Shown: positions 50,975 through 60,248, counted from the first letter of the stretch. The stretch: 64,000 bases of DNA from Mycolicibacterium anyangense (GCF_010731855.1 NZ_AP022620.1:4278001-4342000), one strand, 5' to 3'. Numbers and translations are program-made. The notes: a model not told the origin generated them from the letters alone.

Positions 50975-52302
50975 CGAAGACCCGAGGCCTGAAGATCGCG
51001 CTGGCCCTTGCCTTGGTGGCCCTGGTGACCATCGGTGCGGTAGTGACATTCCGTTCGGTCACCGGGGCCGGCAAGACCCGGATCTCCGCCTACTTCGAGA
51101 ACAGCAAGGGAATCTATCCCGGCGACGATGTCCGCATCCTGGGTGTGAAGGTCGGCGAGATCGAATCGATCGACCCGGAGCCGGATCGAGCGAAGATCAA
51201 CTTCTGGGTGGACAGCAAGTACAAGCTGCCTGCGGACGTGCAGGCATTGGTGTTGTCCCCATCGGTAATCTCGGCCCGCGCACTGGAACTCAGCCCCGTC
51301 TACACCACTGGGCCCACCCTGCAGAACCATGCGGTGATCCCTCAGCAGCGCACCGCGATGCCGGTCGAGTGGGATGATCTGCGCGCGCAGCTGGACCGGC
51401 TCAACACCACGTTGCAGCCAACCCAGCCGGGCGGAGTGTCGACCGCTGGTGAGTTCGTGAACTCGGTGGCGGACAACCTTCGCGGCCAGGGCCCGAACAT
51501 TCGCGACGCGCTGCAGAAGCTGTCGCAATCTGTGTCGATTCTGGGTGACCATTCCTCGGATCTGTTCGGGACGGTGAAGAACCTGTCCGCTCTGGTGTCG
51601 GGTCTGCACGACAGCAGCGAACTGCTGCGGGAGCTGAACGAGAACTTCGCTGCTGTCAGCGCAACCCTGTCGAATGATCCCGGTGAGGTCGGCCGTGCGA
51701 TGGCCGACCTGAACGGTGCGGTCGGGGATGTCACCAGCTTTGTCCGCGACAACCGGGAAACGCTCGGCATCACCACGGACAAACTGACGGCCATCACGAC
51801 CGCGATCAATGACAGCTCCGGTGATGTCAAGCAGGCGCTGCATGCGTTCCCGTTGATGATCGCCAACTTCGCCAATGTCTACCAACCCAGCGCCGACGCC
51901 ATTACCGGTGCGTTGGCCGGCGCCAACTTCAGCAATCCGATCAGCTTCCTGTGCGGTGCCATCCAGGCGGCGTCGCGGCTCGGAGCCGAGCAGTCGGCGA
52001 AGCTGTGCGTCCAGTACCTGGCGCCCATTGTGAAGAACCGGCAGTACAACTTCCTCGGTCCGATCGGCGAGAACTTCCTGGTGGGCGAGAGTGCCCGTCC
52101 CAATGAGGTGACCTACAGCGAGGATTGGCTGCGCCCGGACTACGTGCCGCCCGCAAATCCGACTCCTGCTGGTGCTTCGCCGGTCGGCATCCCGACGGCG
52201 AATGCCCCTGTCGGTCCGCCGTTGCCCGCCGAGTCGGTGAACACGAATCCGGATGCCGGTCTGGCGGGTCTGATGATCCCGACTGGAGGTGGTGGGTCGT
52301 GA
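50971..52302 (+). CDS. mceD: MceD-type protein
   Basis: A 443-residue MCE-domain protein. N-terminal helix ALALALVALVTIGAVVTF, MCE domain YFENSKGIYPGDDVRILGVKVGEIESI, then long helical segments and a short Pro/Gly-rich tail. Forms part of the hexameric tunnel. It is joined to mceC by ATGA and to mceE by GTGA overlaps, showing close translational coupling. Confidence 0.93.
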   Translation: MTKTRGLKIALALALVALVTIGAVVTFRSVTGAGKTRISAYFENSKGIYPGDDVRILGVKVGEIESIDPEPDRAKINFWVDSKYKLPADVQALVLSPSVISARALELSPVYTTGPTLQNHAVIPQQRTAMPVEWDDLRAQLDRLNTTLQPTQPGGVSTAGEFVNSVADNLRGQGPNIRDALQKLSQSVSILGDHSSDLFGTVKNLSALVSGLHDSSELLRELNENFAAVSATLSNDPGEVGRAMADLNGAVGDVTSFVRDNRETLGITTDKLTAITTAINDSSGDVKQALHAFPLMIANFANVYQPSADAITGALAGANFSNPISFLCGAIQAASRLGAEQSAKLCVQYLAPIVKNRQYNFLGPIGENFLVGESARPNEVTYSEDWLRPDYVPPANPTPAGASPVGIPTANAPVGPPLPAESVNTNPDAGLAGLMIPTGGGGS

Positions 52303-53441
52303 CATCCCGTGCATTGCGACGGGCGGTCGGCACCGTGCTGACGGCGTTGACCACGTTGGCTCTCCTGAGCGGCTGCGGTTGGAGGGGGCTCAACTCGCTG
52401 CCACTGCCCGGCGTCAAGGGCACCGGCCCGGGCTCGATCACCGTGCGTGCCGAGATGCCCGACCTGACCAGTATTCAGCGCAACTCGCGCGTTCGGGTCG
52501 GCGATGTGAACGTCGGCACCATCACCGACATCGAACTCAAGGGCTGGCACGCGCTGGTCACCATGTCCATCGACGGTGACGTGGACCTTCCCGCCAACGC
52601 GACCGCGAAACTCGGCCAGAGCAGCCTGTTGGGTTCTACCCACATCGAACTGGCTCCTCCGAAAGATGTTGCGCCTGAAGGCCGATTGCAGAATGGCTCG
52701 TTCATTCCGCTAGCCCGGGCCAGCAGCTATCCGACGGTCGAACAGACGCTGGCGTCGGTGTCACTTCTGCTCAACGGTGGCGGGGTCGGCCAGTTGCAGG
52801 ACATCGTCCAGACGTTCTCGGCCGCGTTTCGTGGCCGCGAGCAGGACACCCGCAGCCTCATCGAACAGTTGGACACGTTCATCGCAAATGTGAACAACCA
52901 GACCGACGACATCATCGCTGCCAACGAGAGTCTGAACAGAGTCGTCGGGAAGTTCGCTGCCCAGAAGCCGATCCTGGACAGGGCATTGACCACCATCCCG
53001 AATGCGTTGGCAGTGTTGAAGGAACAGCGGGCCAACCTCACCGACGCCTTGGACAAGCTCGGCAAGTTCAGTGCTGTCGCGGCCAATGCGATAAACCTGT
53101 CCAAGGAGAATCTGGTCGCCGAACTCCACGAATTGCCGCCAGTGCTCAAGGCTCTCGCCGACGCTGGGCCGGCGATGACTCGCAGTCTGAGCGGGTTGGC
53201 GACCTATCCGTTCCCGGTCGAGACGCTGGCCAACTGGTTCCGCGGCGACTACGGAAACCTCACCGCGATCTTCGACCTGACCTTGAGCCGCTTGGACGCC
53301 GGACTGCTCACCGGCACCAGGTTCGAGGGTGATCTGACCCAACTGGAGATGCAATGGGGCCGCACCATGGGCGTGTTGCCCAGCCCGTACACGTCGGGGA
53401 ATCCGCTGGTGGCTCCCTATCACCTCGATCAGGGACCGTGA
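52299..53441 (+). CDS. mceE: MceE-type lipoprotein
   Basis: A 380-residue MCE protein with a lipoprotein signal: TALTTLALLSGCGW (lipobox LLSGC near residue 27), so it is anchored by lipid to the membrane. It has the MCE domain TVRAEMPDLTSIQRNSRVRVGDVNVGTI and STHIELAPP. The GTG start at 52299 overlaps the mceD stop (GTGA); an earlier frame upstream only extends into the mceD end. In Mce systems MceE is the lipoprotein subunit. Confidence 0.93.
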   Translation: MTSRALRRAVGTVLTALTTLALLSGCGWRGLNSLPLPGVKGTGPGSITVRAEMPDLTSIQRNSRVRVGDVNVGTITDIELKGWHALVTMSIDGDVDLPANATAKLGQSSLLGSTHIELAPPKDVAPEGRLQNGSFIPLARASSYPTVEQTLASVSLLLNGGGVGQLQDIVQTFSAAFRGREQDTRSLIEQLDTFIANVNNQTDDIIAANESLNRVVGKFAAQKPILDRALTTIPNALAVLKEQRANLTDALDKLGKFSAVAANAINLSKENLVAELHELPPVLKALADAGPAMTRSLSGLATYPFPVETLANWFRGDYGNLTAIFDLTLSRLDAGLLTGTRFEGDLTQLEMQWGRTMGVLPSPYTSGNPLVAPYHLDQGP

Positions 53442-53442
53442 C

Positions 53443-54891
53443 ATGAACCTGAGTAGACGAATCAAGTTGCAGCTGGCGGTGTTCGCCGTGGTCTCCGCGG
53501 TCGCCGCGGCGTTCCTCTTCCTGGGCTACGTCAAGTTGCCCGCGATGTTCGGAGTGGGACGCTACAAGGTCACGGTCGAGCTCGCCAGGGCCGCGGGCCT
53601 GTACCCGGCTGGCAACGTGCTCTACGCCGGAACCACGGTGGGTCGCGTCGAGTCCGTCGGGTTGACGGACAGCGGCCACGTTGCGGCGGTGCTGTCGTTG
53701 GAAGACGGCGCGAAGATCCCGTCCGACCTGGTCGCCGAGGTGCACAGTTTCTCGGCACTCGGGGAGCAATTCCTCTCCTTGGTTCCCCGCAACACCAAGT
53801 CGGCGCCGCTGAAGAACGGTGACGTCATCCACATGAAGGACACCACCGTCCCAGTGGACACCGACACGCTGCTCGACGACACCACTCGCAGCCTCAACGC
53901 GATTCCGCACGACTCGTTGAAGACCGCCGTCGACGAGTCTTACATCGCATTCGGTGGCCTGGGGCCGGAGCTGTCCCGATTGGTGAACGGCACGACGCAA
54001 TTGGCTATCGACGCCCGGTCCCATCTCGACGACCTCACGACCTTGATCGATCAGTCGGGCCCGTTGCTGAATTCACAGGTCGACTCCGGCAGCGATATCC
54101 AGGCGTGGGCAGCGCACATGGCCGACATCACCGGCGGACTCCGCGACAACGATGCCGCGGTGGCCGGAGTGCTCGACAAGGGCGCGGCCGCCGCTGACGA
54201 GGGACGCCAGCTGATCGAGCGTGTCAAACCCACGTTGCCGGTCCTGCTGGCGAATCTGGTCAGTGTCAACAAGGTTCTCGTCACTTACCATGCGGGTGTG
54301 GAGCAGCTCTTGGTGCTCATTCCACAGGCGATCGCACAGATCGGCGCTACCGTGGTGCCCAATCTCAACAACCCCCATCCGCTAGCAGGCGGCTTCCTCG
54401 ACTTCAACTCCAACATCAACGTGCCGCCCCCCTGTGTCACCGGCTACCTGCCGGCCTCCCAGCGCCGCAGTCCGGCGATGACCGATGCCCCAGAGCGGCC
54501 CGACGGCGACATCTACTGCCGAATTCCGCAAGACGCCTCGCAGGACGTTCGCGGTCTGCGTAACGCCCCGTGTGAGACCAAGCCTGGTAAACGCGCACCT
54601 ACGGCCGCCATGTGCGAGAGCGACGAGAACTACGTGCCACTCAACGACGGCAACAACTGGAAGGGCGATCCCAACGCCACGACCACCGGGCAGCCCGTGC
54701 CTCAGACACCGCTGGGTACGCCACCCCAGAACGTGCCGCCGGTCCCGCCGCCCGCGCTGGCCGTCGCCCAGTACGACCCCGCCACCGGGGCATACATCGG
54801 GCCTGACGGGAAGGTCTATACCCAAGACGGACTGGAAACCCAACAGCACAAGGACAATACGTGGCAGGGGATGCTGGTCCCGCCGCAGTGA
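53443..54891 (+). CDS. mceF: MceF-type protein
   Basis: A 482-residue MCE-domain protein. An N-terminal helix (LAVFAVVSAVAAAFLFLGYV) and MCE domain (KVTVELARAAGLYPAGNVLYAGTTVGRVESV) lead into a helical region and a long tail rich in Pro and Asn/Gln. It is the last of the six tunnel subunits. The ATG is one base after the mceE stop. The following gene overlaps its end. Confidence 0.93.
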   Translation: MNLSRRIKLQLAVFAVVSAVAAAFLFLGYVKLPAMFGVGRYKVTVELARAAGLYPAGNVLYAGTTVGRVESVGLTDSGHVAAVLSLEDGAKIPSDLVAEVHSFSALGEQFLSLVPRNTKSAPLKNGDVIHMKDTTVPVDTDTLLDDTTRSLNAIPHDSLKTAVDESYIAFGGLGPELSRLVNGTTQLAIDARSHLDDLTTLIDQSGPLLNSQVDSGSDIQAWAAHMADITGGLRDNDAAVAGVLDKGAAAADEGRQLIERVKPTLPVLLANLVSVNKVLVTYHAGVEQLLVLIPQAIAQIGATVVPNLNNPHPLAGGFLDFNSNINVPPPCVTGYLPASQRRSPAMTDAPERPDGDIYCRIPQDASQDVRGLRNAPCETKPGKRAPTAAMCESDENYVPLNDGNNWKGDPNATTTGQPVPQTPLGTPPQNVPPVPPPALAVAQYDPATGAYIGPDGKVYTQDGLETQQHKDNTWQGMLVPPQ

Positions 54892-55448
54892 CGATCCATG
54901 AGACCGACGAGCCGGGCACGAAGGACAACGTGGTCCAGCAAACGCGTTGGTGGCACGCGATCGTCGGCTCGCCGGTTCGACTCGGACTCACGGCGGGCCT
55001 GATCGCGGTCACCGTGCTCCTCGCGCTCGATGGATGGCTGGCGCACCGAGCCGACCAAGAACATCGGCAGGTACTCGAACGAACTGCCTTCCTGGAAGCC
55101 GGACGACAAGCTGCCCTTGATCTCACCAGCGTGGAATACACCCGGGTGGAGGCCGACGTACAACGGATCCTCGCCGCGTCGACCGGCAGTTTCCGGGCAG
55201 ACTTCGAGCGGCGATCTCCACCGTTCGTCGAGGAAGTGCTGCGGACCAAGTCCACATCAGTTGGCCAGATCGTTGAGGCGGCGGTGGAGTCGGTAGCTGG
55301 TGAACAGGCCAAAGTCATTGTCGCAGTGAAGGTAACGACGACACGCGATGGATCATCGGATCAACGTGTGAAGAGCTGGCGCATGAGGGTCTACGTCTCG
55401 AGGACGGGTGCAGGGTTCAAAGTCTCCAATGTGGAGATGATCTCGTGA
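54861..55448 (+). CDS. Mce-associated membrane protein 1
   Basis: A 195-residue single-pass protein: a hydrophobic helix (LGLTAGLIAVTVLLALDGWLA) near residue 50 and an exported C-terminal domain of the Mce-associated (Mas) type, with mixed alpha/beta character and no MCE domain. Mas proteins stabilise or supply Mce transporters. The GTG at 54861 follows AAGGA at 6 bases and overlaps mceF by 31 bases; the GTG at 54888 gives a GTGA overlap like the rest of the operon and is a good alternative start. Confidence 0.85.
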   Translation: MAGDAGPAAVTIHETDEPGTKDNVVQQTRWWHAIVGSPVRLGLTAGLIAVTVLLALDGWLAHRADQEHRQVLERTAFLEAGRQAALDLTSVEYTRVEADVQRILAASTGSFRADFERRSPPFVEEVLRTKSTSVGQIVEAAVESVAGEQAKVIVAVKVTTTRDGSSDQRVKSWRMRVYVSRTGAGFKVSNVEMIS

Positions 55449-56050
55449 CGATGGTGAAGGGCCGCCACCGGCTACCCAGTGGGGCCATCGATAGCGTGGA
55501 CCCCGCTGGTGTCGAACTCATTTCGGATACCGGCGTCGAAGCGAAGGCCATTCCCGCGCCCGCCATGACCCGTGATCACGCGGCGGTACGCCGTGGATCC
55601 GCGTACCTCGCGCTGCCGCTTCTGGCGTTCGCGTTGGCGGTTGTGGTCGGAATACTGAAGTGGCTGGGTCCCGACGACGCTTCGGGGCAGACCGCCGTTG
55701 TAGCTGCGGCGGAGGCGACGACCGCCTTGCTGTCGTATCAACCTGCCACGGTGGACCAGGACCTCGACAAGGCTACCGACCGCCTCACCGGTTCGTTCCG
55801 AGCCGCCTATGCCGCGTTGACGAAAGACACGGTGATCCCGGATGCGAAGAGAAGGCAGATCACCGCCGTCGCCACCGTGCCCGGAGCGGCGGAGGTATCG
55901 GCCGGCCACGGACATGCGGTGGTCCTGGTCTTCGTCAACCAGACCACCATCGTCGGCGACGGCGCTCCGACCAACACCAACTCGAGTGTCCGCGTCACGC
56001 TGGACAGGGTCGGCGGCCGCTGGCTCATCTCGGCCTTCGACCCCATCTGA
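55445..56050 (+). CDS. Mce-associated membrane protein 2
   Basis: A 201-residue single-pass protein. A disordered N-terminal part with many Pro/Ala residues is followed by one hydrophobic helix (AYLALPLLAFALAVVVGIL) near residue 53 and an exported domain with TTALLSYQPATVDQDLDKATDRLTG, the Mas-type helix. It is a second accessory subunit and overlaps the first by four bases (GTGA at 55445-55448). The export topology places its domain in the periplasm near the Mce complex. Confidence 0.85.
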   Translation: MTMVKGRHRLPSGAIDSVDPAGVELISDTGVEAKAIPAPAMTRDHAAVRRGSAYLALPLLAFALAVVVGILKWLGPDDASGQTAVVAAAEATTALLSYQPATVDQDLDKATDRLTGSFRAAYAALTKDTVIPDAKRRQITAVATVPGAAEVSAGHGHAVVLVFVNQTTIVGDGAPTNTNSSVRVTLDRVGGRWLISAFDPI

Positions 56051-56058
56051 GGAGAACC

Positions 56059-56556
56059 ATGGCTGTCCCAAACCGCCTGCGCCGCATCATCGCAGTCCCT
56101 GCGCTACTAGCCGTTGGCCTCGGCGTCACGCCGCAGCCAGCCGCGCAAGCAGACAACACCCGGCTGAACAAGATGGTCTGGGCGGATATCTACAAGCTTC
56201 GGCGTGACGTGGGTTGTGTCACCGATCTGAACGTGAGTCCGAAACTGCGGCTTGCTGCCCAATGGCACACCGACGACGTCCTCAACAACCACACACTGGA
56301 TGGCGACACCGGTTCGGACGGTTCGACGGTTCAGGACCGGGCCCGCAATGCCGGATACACCGGCGTGGTTTCGGAGACCGTCGCTATCAATCCGGCGCTG
56401 GCGATCAACAATCTGCAGATCATCAACCAGTGGTACTACCGTCCTGACTACTACACGATCATGACCGACTGCTCGAACGTCGATTTCGGGGTGTGGTCGG
56501 AGAACAGTGTCGACCGCAGCGTCGTGGTTGCGGTGTATGGCAAGGGAGAGAACTAG
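56059..56556 (+). CDS. Secreted CAP-domain (SCP/PR1-type) protein
   Basis: A 165-residue exported protein with a signal peptide (IIAVPALLAVGLGVTPQPAAQA, cut near residue 31) and a CAP/SCP-like domain: KLRLAAQWHTDDVLNNHTLDGDTGSDG and ETVAINPALAINNLQIINQWYYRPDYYTIM. It lacks some of the cysteines found in eukaryotic CAP proteins. GAGGAG precedes the ATG at 56059 and overlaps the previous stop. As the last gene in the operon it may work outside the cell with the lipid importer, but the bacterial CAP function is unknown. Its stop overlaps the TetR stop on the other strand (CTAG). Confidence 0.85.
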   Translation: MAVPNRLRRIIAVPALLAVGLGVTPQPAAQADNTRLNKMVWADIYKLRRDVGCVTDLNVSPKLRLAAQWHTDDVLNNHTLDGDTGSDGSTVQDRARNAGYTGVVSETVAINPALAINNLQIINQWYYRPDYYTIMTDCSNVDFGVWSENSVDRSVVVAVYGKGEN

Positions 56557-57179
56557 TTCGGCCGAATGCCGATCGCCCGTGTGACGAATCCGAGGGCCAT
56601 GTCCTCGACCTCCGCACGCGTCGACCGGCTACCCAACGCGGCTTGATCGGCGGTGATACTCCAGAGCATGTAAAAGACAGCGCGCGAATCTCCCAAGGGG
56701 TCTTCGGATTCCAGCTCACCGGCGTCGTGGCCGGCCACCATGATCTCGGAAAGGGGTGCGATCAGTTTCTCCGTGCAGTGCTCGATCGCTTCGGGATATT
56801 CGTCGATCAGTTCGCGCCACAGCGATGCCAGCAGCGACGAGCGGTCGGCGAAGTCCGGACTGTAGGCGAAGTCGATGGTGGTGGTCAGGTAGGCGCGCAC
56901 TTTGCCGGTGTGGGTAGGTGCTCCTGCGGTGGCGCGCCGGAGCCGGACCGCCAGCTCCGCGAGCTCCTCATCCAGCACCGCCATCAGCAGATCACTCTTC
57001 TTCTCGAAGTGTCGATAGAAGCTTCGGGTCGACAAGCCGGACTGTTTGAGAACGTTCTCCACCTTGAACCCCCACCAGCCATTGCGCTCCATCACCTGTC
57101 TGGCCGCAGCAATGAGCCGGTTGCGTTCTCCGCTGGAGTCGTTAGTGGACTCGATGGTGTCCGCATCATCGAATGTCAT
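56553..57179 (-). CDS. TetR/AcrR-family regulator
   Basis: A 208-residue TetR protein. The DNA-binding domain is NRLIAAARQVMERNGWWGFK then VLKQSGLSTRSFYRHFEKKSDL (residues about 20-60), and the rest is the ligand domain. The start may also be at 57194 (GGAAGGA directly before it is too close), so it is uncertain by 5 codons. It is convergent with the mce operon end and so cannot be its only upstream promoter control. Yet TetR regulators next to mce operons often repress them (Mce3R type), so a role in this operon is plausible. Confidence 0.88.
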   Translation of the reverse strand: MTFDDADTIESTNDSSGERNRLIAAARQVMERNGWWGFKVENVLKQSGLSTRSFYRHFEKKSDLLMAVLDEELAELAVRLRRATAGAPTHTGKVRAYLTTTIDFAYSPDFADRSSLLASLWRELIDEYPEAIEHCTEKLIAPLSEIMVAGHDAGELESEDPLGDSRAVFYMLWSITADQAALGSRSTRAEVEDMALGFVTRAIGIRPN

Positions 57180-57320
57180 GTGACCGACTCGCATTCCTTC
57201 CAACCCTGGATTGCACCGTAGCACCTGCTCATCGGCCGGAACGGACGCGCACCTAGCGTCCGGCATTCATAGTTGCCGGTAGCCTGACCGGTTGGGGCAC
57301 AAGCACTTGGAGGAGCACAC

Positions 57321-57377
57321 ATGACCGGCGAGGAGAGATACGCGGGCGCTGACGAAGAGTTGGAGCCCTCCGAATGA
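57321..57377 (+). CDS. 18-codon leader ORF coupled to the LpqH-like gene
   Basis: MTGEERYAGADEELEPSE: an acidic 18-residue frame with a strong GGAGGAG 6 bases before the ATG. Its stop overlaps the lipoprotein ATG by 4 bases (ATGA at 57374-57377). The lipoprotein start itself has no good ribosome site, so ribosomes may reach it only by coupling from this frame. It is short and could be a regulatory leader rather than a functional peptide. Confidence 0.45.
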   Translation: MTGEERYAGADEELEPSE

Positions 57378-57928
57378 GCCCGCAGTTCTTCACGGGGGCG
57401 GGTATTAGCCACTGTGCCCGGATTGCCGCGATCGGTACCGTCGTGGTGGCATTCGGGTTGACCGGCTGTTCCGGAACGAAATCGGCACATCCATCCTCAA
57501 GTTCGTCGATGATCACGACGACGCCCGCCTCTGCGGCACCGGCCCCGCCCGGGCAAAGCAGCGGAACGCCCACCGAAACCCAGGCCGTCGCGGGTGGCGC
57601 GAGGCTCACGATCGACGGAAAGTCTGAGGACTTCAAAGGCCAGCTGTCCTGTACGACCTCGGCAGAGACCACCAACATCGTCATCTCGCAGCCCACCGCA
57701 ACCATCGCCATCGCGATGTCGCAGGACGCCTCCAATGTCCAATCCGTGGGTATCGGCAGGGTGGACGGGGTAAGCCTGAGCTTCCAGGAGCATGCGGCCG
57801 GCGTGGAGGCGAAGGCGACCAAGGATGGCAACAACTACGAGATCAAGGGCACGGCAATCGGCTACGACAAGGACAATCCCGACAAGCAGATCACCGAGTC
57901 GTTTGAGATTCAGGTGACCTGCCCCTAG
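57374..57928 (+). CDS. LpqH-family (19-kDa antigen-like) lipoprotein
   Basis: A 184-residue lipoprotein. The signal ends in the lipobox FGLTGC near residue 32, then a Ser/Thr/Pro-rich linker (residues about 33-70) leads to the LpqH-like domain with LTIDGKSEDFKGQLSCTTS and a C-terminal Cys (VTCP), which likely pairs with the Cys in LSCTT. The LpqH domain is an exported, lipid-anchored surface antigen in mycobacteria. Translation is probably coupled to the leader ORF. The start at 57374 is kept because of that ATGA overlap. Confidence 0.85.
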   Translation: MSPQFFTGAGISHCARIAAIGTVVVAFGLTGCSGTKSAHPSSSSSMITTTPASAAPAPPGQSSGTPTETQAVAGGARLTIDGKSEDFKGQLSCTTSAETTNIVISQPTATIAIAMSQDASNVQSVGIGRVDGVSLSFQEHAAGVEAKATKDGNNYEIKGTAIGYDKDNPDKQITESFEIQVTCP

Positions 57929-58031
57929 CGGGGAGTTGCTGCGGCAGAAGGGCCGCAGGGCGTCTCGCCGTGTTTCGGTGTCGGTCCGGAAGGGGACACT
58001 CGGATGCGATCGTTTGGCAGAGGGGATCCTG

Positions 58032-59039
58032 ATGGCCATTTCGCGGACCAAGCCGGTCGACCTCGTCCTAGCTGGCGGCGGCGTCAAGGGCATCGGCCTG
58101 GTGGGCGCAGTCGTCAAGCTCATGGAGGCCGGTTACCGCCCGCAGCGGGTGGCCGGATCGTCGGCCGGCTCGATCGTCGGCGCGTTGGTGGCCGCTGCCG
58201 CCAAGAACGATCAGATGTCCCCGCAGGAGGTCGCCGATCTGGCGCTGAGCCTGGACTATCGCAAATTCCGCGATCCGGGCCCGGTGCAACGGCTGCCGCT
58301 CGTCGGCGCCTCCTGGGCGATCCTGCAGGGCAGCGGGCTGTACCAGGGCAACTACGCGCGCAGCTTCGTTGCCGACCAACTCGCCACCCTCGGGGTGCGG
58401 ACGTTCGCCGACCTCAGACTCGACGACGACCAGCTGCCTGAGGAGCAGCGCTACCGGTTGGTCGTCACCGCGGCTGACGTGACCACCGGCCAACTGGTCC
58501 GGCTGCCCTGGGATTACCAGCGGGTCTACGGACTGGACCCCGACGAGCAGCTGGTGGCCGATGCGGTGCGGGCGTCGATGTCGATCCCGTTCGTGTTCCG
58601 TCCGGTCACCCTGACAAGCGCCGTGGGCCGGATGTCCACACTCGTCGACGGCGGGCTGCTGTCCAACTATCCGATCGACTCCCTGGACCGCTGCGACGGA
58701 AAGAAGCCGCGCTGGCCTACCTTCGGTGTGACGCTGCTGCCCAACCTTCCAGAGAACAACCACATGGTGATCCCCGCGCTGGCGCCGCTGCAGCTGTTCG
58801 GCGGGCCCAGCCTGCTCGAGGACGTCATCACCACCGTGCTGGTCGGGCGCGATCAGGCCTACCTGAACCTCCCTTGGGTCAGCGCGCGGACCGTCCGCGT
58901 CGATTCGAGCGGGACCGGGGTCCTCGACTTCGACATCACCCAGCCAGAGATCGACGCCCTCTACCGCCGTGGGTACGAGGCGGCGACGACCTTCCTGTCG
59001 ACATGGGATGAGAAGACCTACCTCACCCGGTTCCGCTGA
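58032..59039 (+). CDS. Patatin-like phospholipase
   Basis: A 335-residue patatin-family lipid hydrolase. The oxyanion loop GGGVKG is at 15-20, the nucleophile Ser44 is in GSSAGS, and the catalytic Asp206 is in VDGGLLSNYP. It would hydrolyse phospholipid or acylglycerol ester bonds in the cytosol or at the membrane. The ATG at 58032 is preferred over an earlier one that adds 32 basic residues; a purine-rich AGAGGGGA lies upstream. No membrane segment. Convergent with the acyl-CoA dehydrogenase pair. Confidence 0.9.
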   Translation: MAISRTKPVDLVLAGGGVKGIGLVGAVVKLMEAGYRPQRVAGSSAGSIVGALVAAAAKNDQMSPQEVADLALSLDYRKFRDPGPVQRLPLVGASWAILQGSGLYQGNYARSFVADQLATLGVRTFADLRLDDDQLPEEQRYRLVVTAADVTTGQLVRLPWDYQRVYGLDPDEQLVADAVRASMSIPFVFRPVTLTSAVGRMSTLVDGGLLSNYPIDSLDRCDGKKPRWPTFGVTLLPNLPENNHMVIPALAPLQLFGGPSLLEDVITTVLVGRDQAYLNLPWVSARTVRVDSSGTGVLDFDITQPEIDALYRRGYEAATTFLSTWDEKTYLTRFR

Positions 59040-59051
59040 GCACCCGTCGAG

Positions 59052-60248
59052 CTAGGCCGGCAGACCGTTGGCCACCCGCGCGATGTCCGGATCGGCCACG
59101 GCGGTGTCGAGTACCAGGTCGGCCACCCGTGACCGATGTTGTTCGGCGGTGCCCAGCAGCGCGGCGTCGGTGGCGGCCCGCTTGAAGTACAAGTGCGCCT
59201 GGTGTTCCCAGGTGAACCCGATACCGCCGTGCACCTGAATGGTGTCCGCAGCGATCCGGCTGAACGCCGCCGATGCGGTCGCCTGGGCGATGCTGGTTGC
59301 CAAGGCCGGATCGTCAGAGCCGTCACTGAGTGCCCACACCGCGTGATACGAGGTGGACCGGGCGTGCTCGAGGTCGACGAGCATGTCGGCCAGCTTGTGC
59401 TTGATCGCCTGGAACGAGCCGATCTGCCTGCCGAACTGCAGACGCGACTTGGCGTACTCGACGGAGAGGTCCAGCAGGTGCTGGGCGGCTCCGACCTGCT
59501 CGACGGCCAGCAGTGCGGCGCCGACGTGCAGCGCATGGCCGATCACCCGCTCCGCTTCGTCCGGGCCCGCCACCTGCCGAGCCGGGGCGCCCTCGAAGGT
59601 GACGGTGGCCTGCGGACGGGTCAGGTCCATCGTGACCAGAGCGGTGCGAGTTACCCCGGCAGCGGTGGCGTCCACCGCGTAGAGGCCAAGGCCGTCGGAA
59701 CCGGTTGCAGCGACCAGGATTTCGTCGGCCGAACCGGCGTCGACAACGCGCTCCACCTTGCCCGTGATGGAATCGCCACTGACGGTGACGGTCACCGTCG
59801 CCGGATCGAATGCCCCCGCGGAATCGGCAACGGCAAAGGCCGCCGTCGTGGTGCCCTCGACGAGATCGGCCAGAAGGGCGTCGCGCACCTCGCCGGCCGG
59901 TGCGGCCACCAAGGCCGGGATGGCCAGGAACACGGTGCCGAAGAACGGCCCGCAGGCCAGGGTGGCACCGAATTCCTCGACCGCGACCGCCTGGTCGACC
60001 AGTGTGCCGCCGACGCCGCCGTCGGCCTCGGGCACCGACAGACCCAGCACCCCGAGCTCGGATCCCAAGCGGTGCCACACCGTCGGGTCGAACCGAATGT
60101 CGGCTTCCATCAGCCGCCGCACGATCGCCTCGTCGAAATTGTCGGCGCAGAATTTGCGTACCGCGGCGCGCAGTTCGCGTTGCTCGTCAGTGAAGCGGAA
60201 TTCAGAACTGGCCACGCTGATGGACTGATCCGCAAGCTTCTCAGCCAC
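59052..60248 (-). CDS. Acyl-CoA dehydrogenase subunit lacking the catalytic glutamate (second pair)
   Basis: A 398-residue acyl-CoA dehydrogenase-fold protein. It has the flavin helix YAKSRLQFGRQIGSFQAIKH and QVHGGIGFTWEHQAHLY, but the C-terminal (G)GTxE base motif is replaced by LLGTAEQHRSRV, so it is probably the non-catalytic chain. The GTG start at 60248 overlaps the end of its partner by 8 bases with GGAAGG upstream; the longer frame to 60311 would run far into the partner. Together they form a heteromeric enzyme like the pair at 13298/14359. Confidence 0.88.
   Translation of the reverse strand: MAEKLADQSISVASSEFRFTDEQRELRAAVRKFCADNFDEAIVRRLMEADIRFDPTVWHRLGSELGVLGLSVPEADGGVGGTLVDQAVAVEEFGATLACGPFFGTVFLAIPALVAAPAGEVRDALLADLVEGTTTAAFAVADSAGAFDPATVTVTVSGDSITGKVERVVDAGSADEILVAATGSDGLGLYAVDATAAGVTRTALVTMDLTRPQATVTFEGAPARQVAGPDEAERVIGHALHVGAALLAVEQVGAAQHLLDLSVEYAKSRLQFGRQIGSFQAIKHKLADMLVDLEHARSTSYHAVWALSDGSDDPALATSIAQATASAAFSRIAADTIQVHGGIGFTWEHQAHLYFKRAATDAALLGTAEQHRSRVADLVLDTAVADPDIARVANGLPA

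Noticed and set aside
50803..52314. 503-codon open frame on the minus strand opposite mceD
   Set aside because: It is the antisense of mceC/mceD in a GC-rich genome; it has no family features, and the plus-strand MCE domains are clear.
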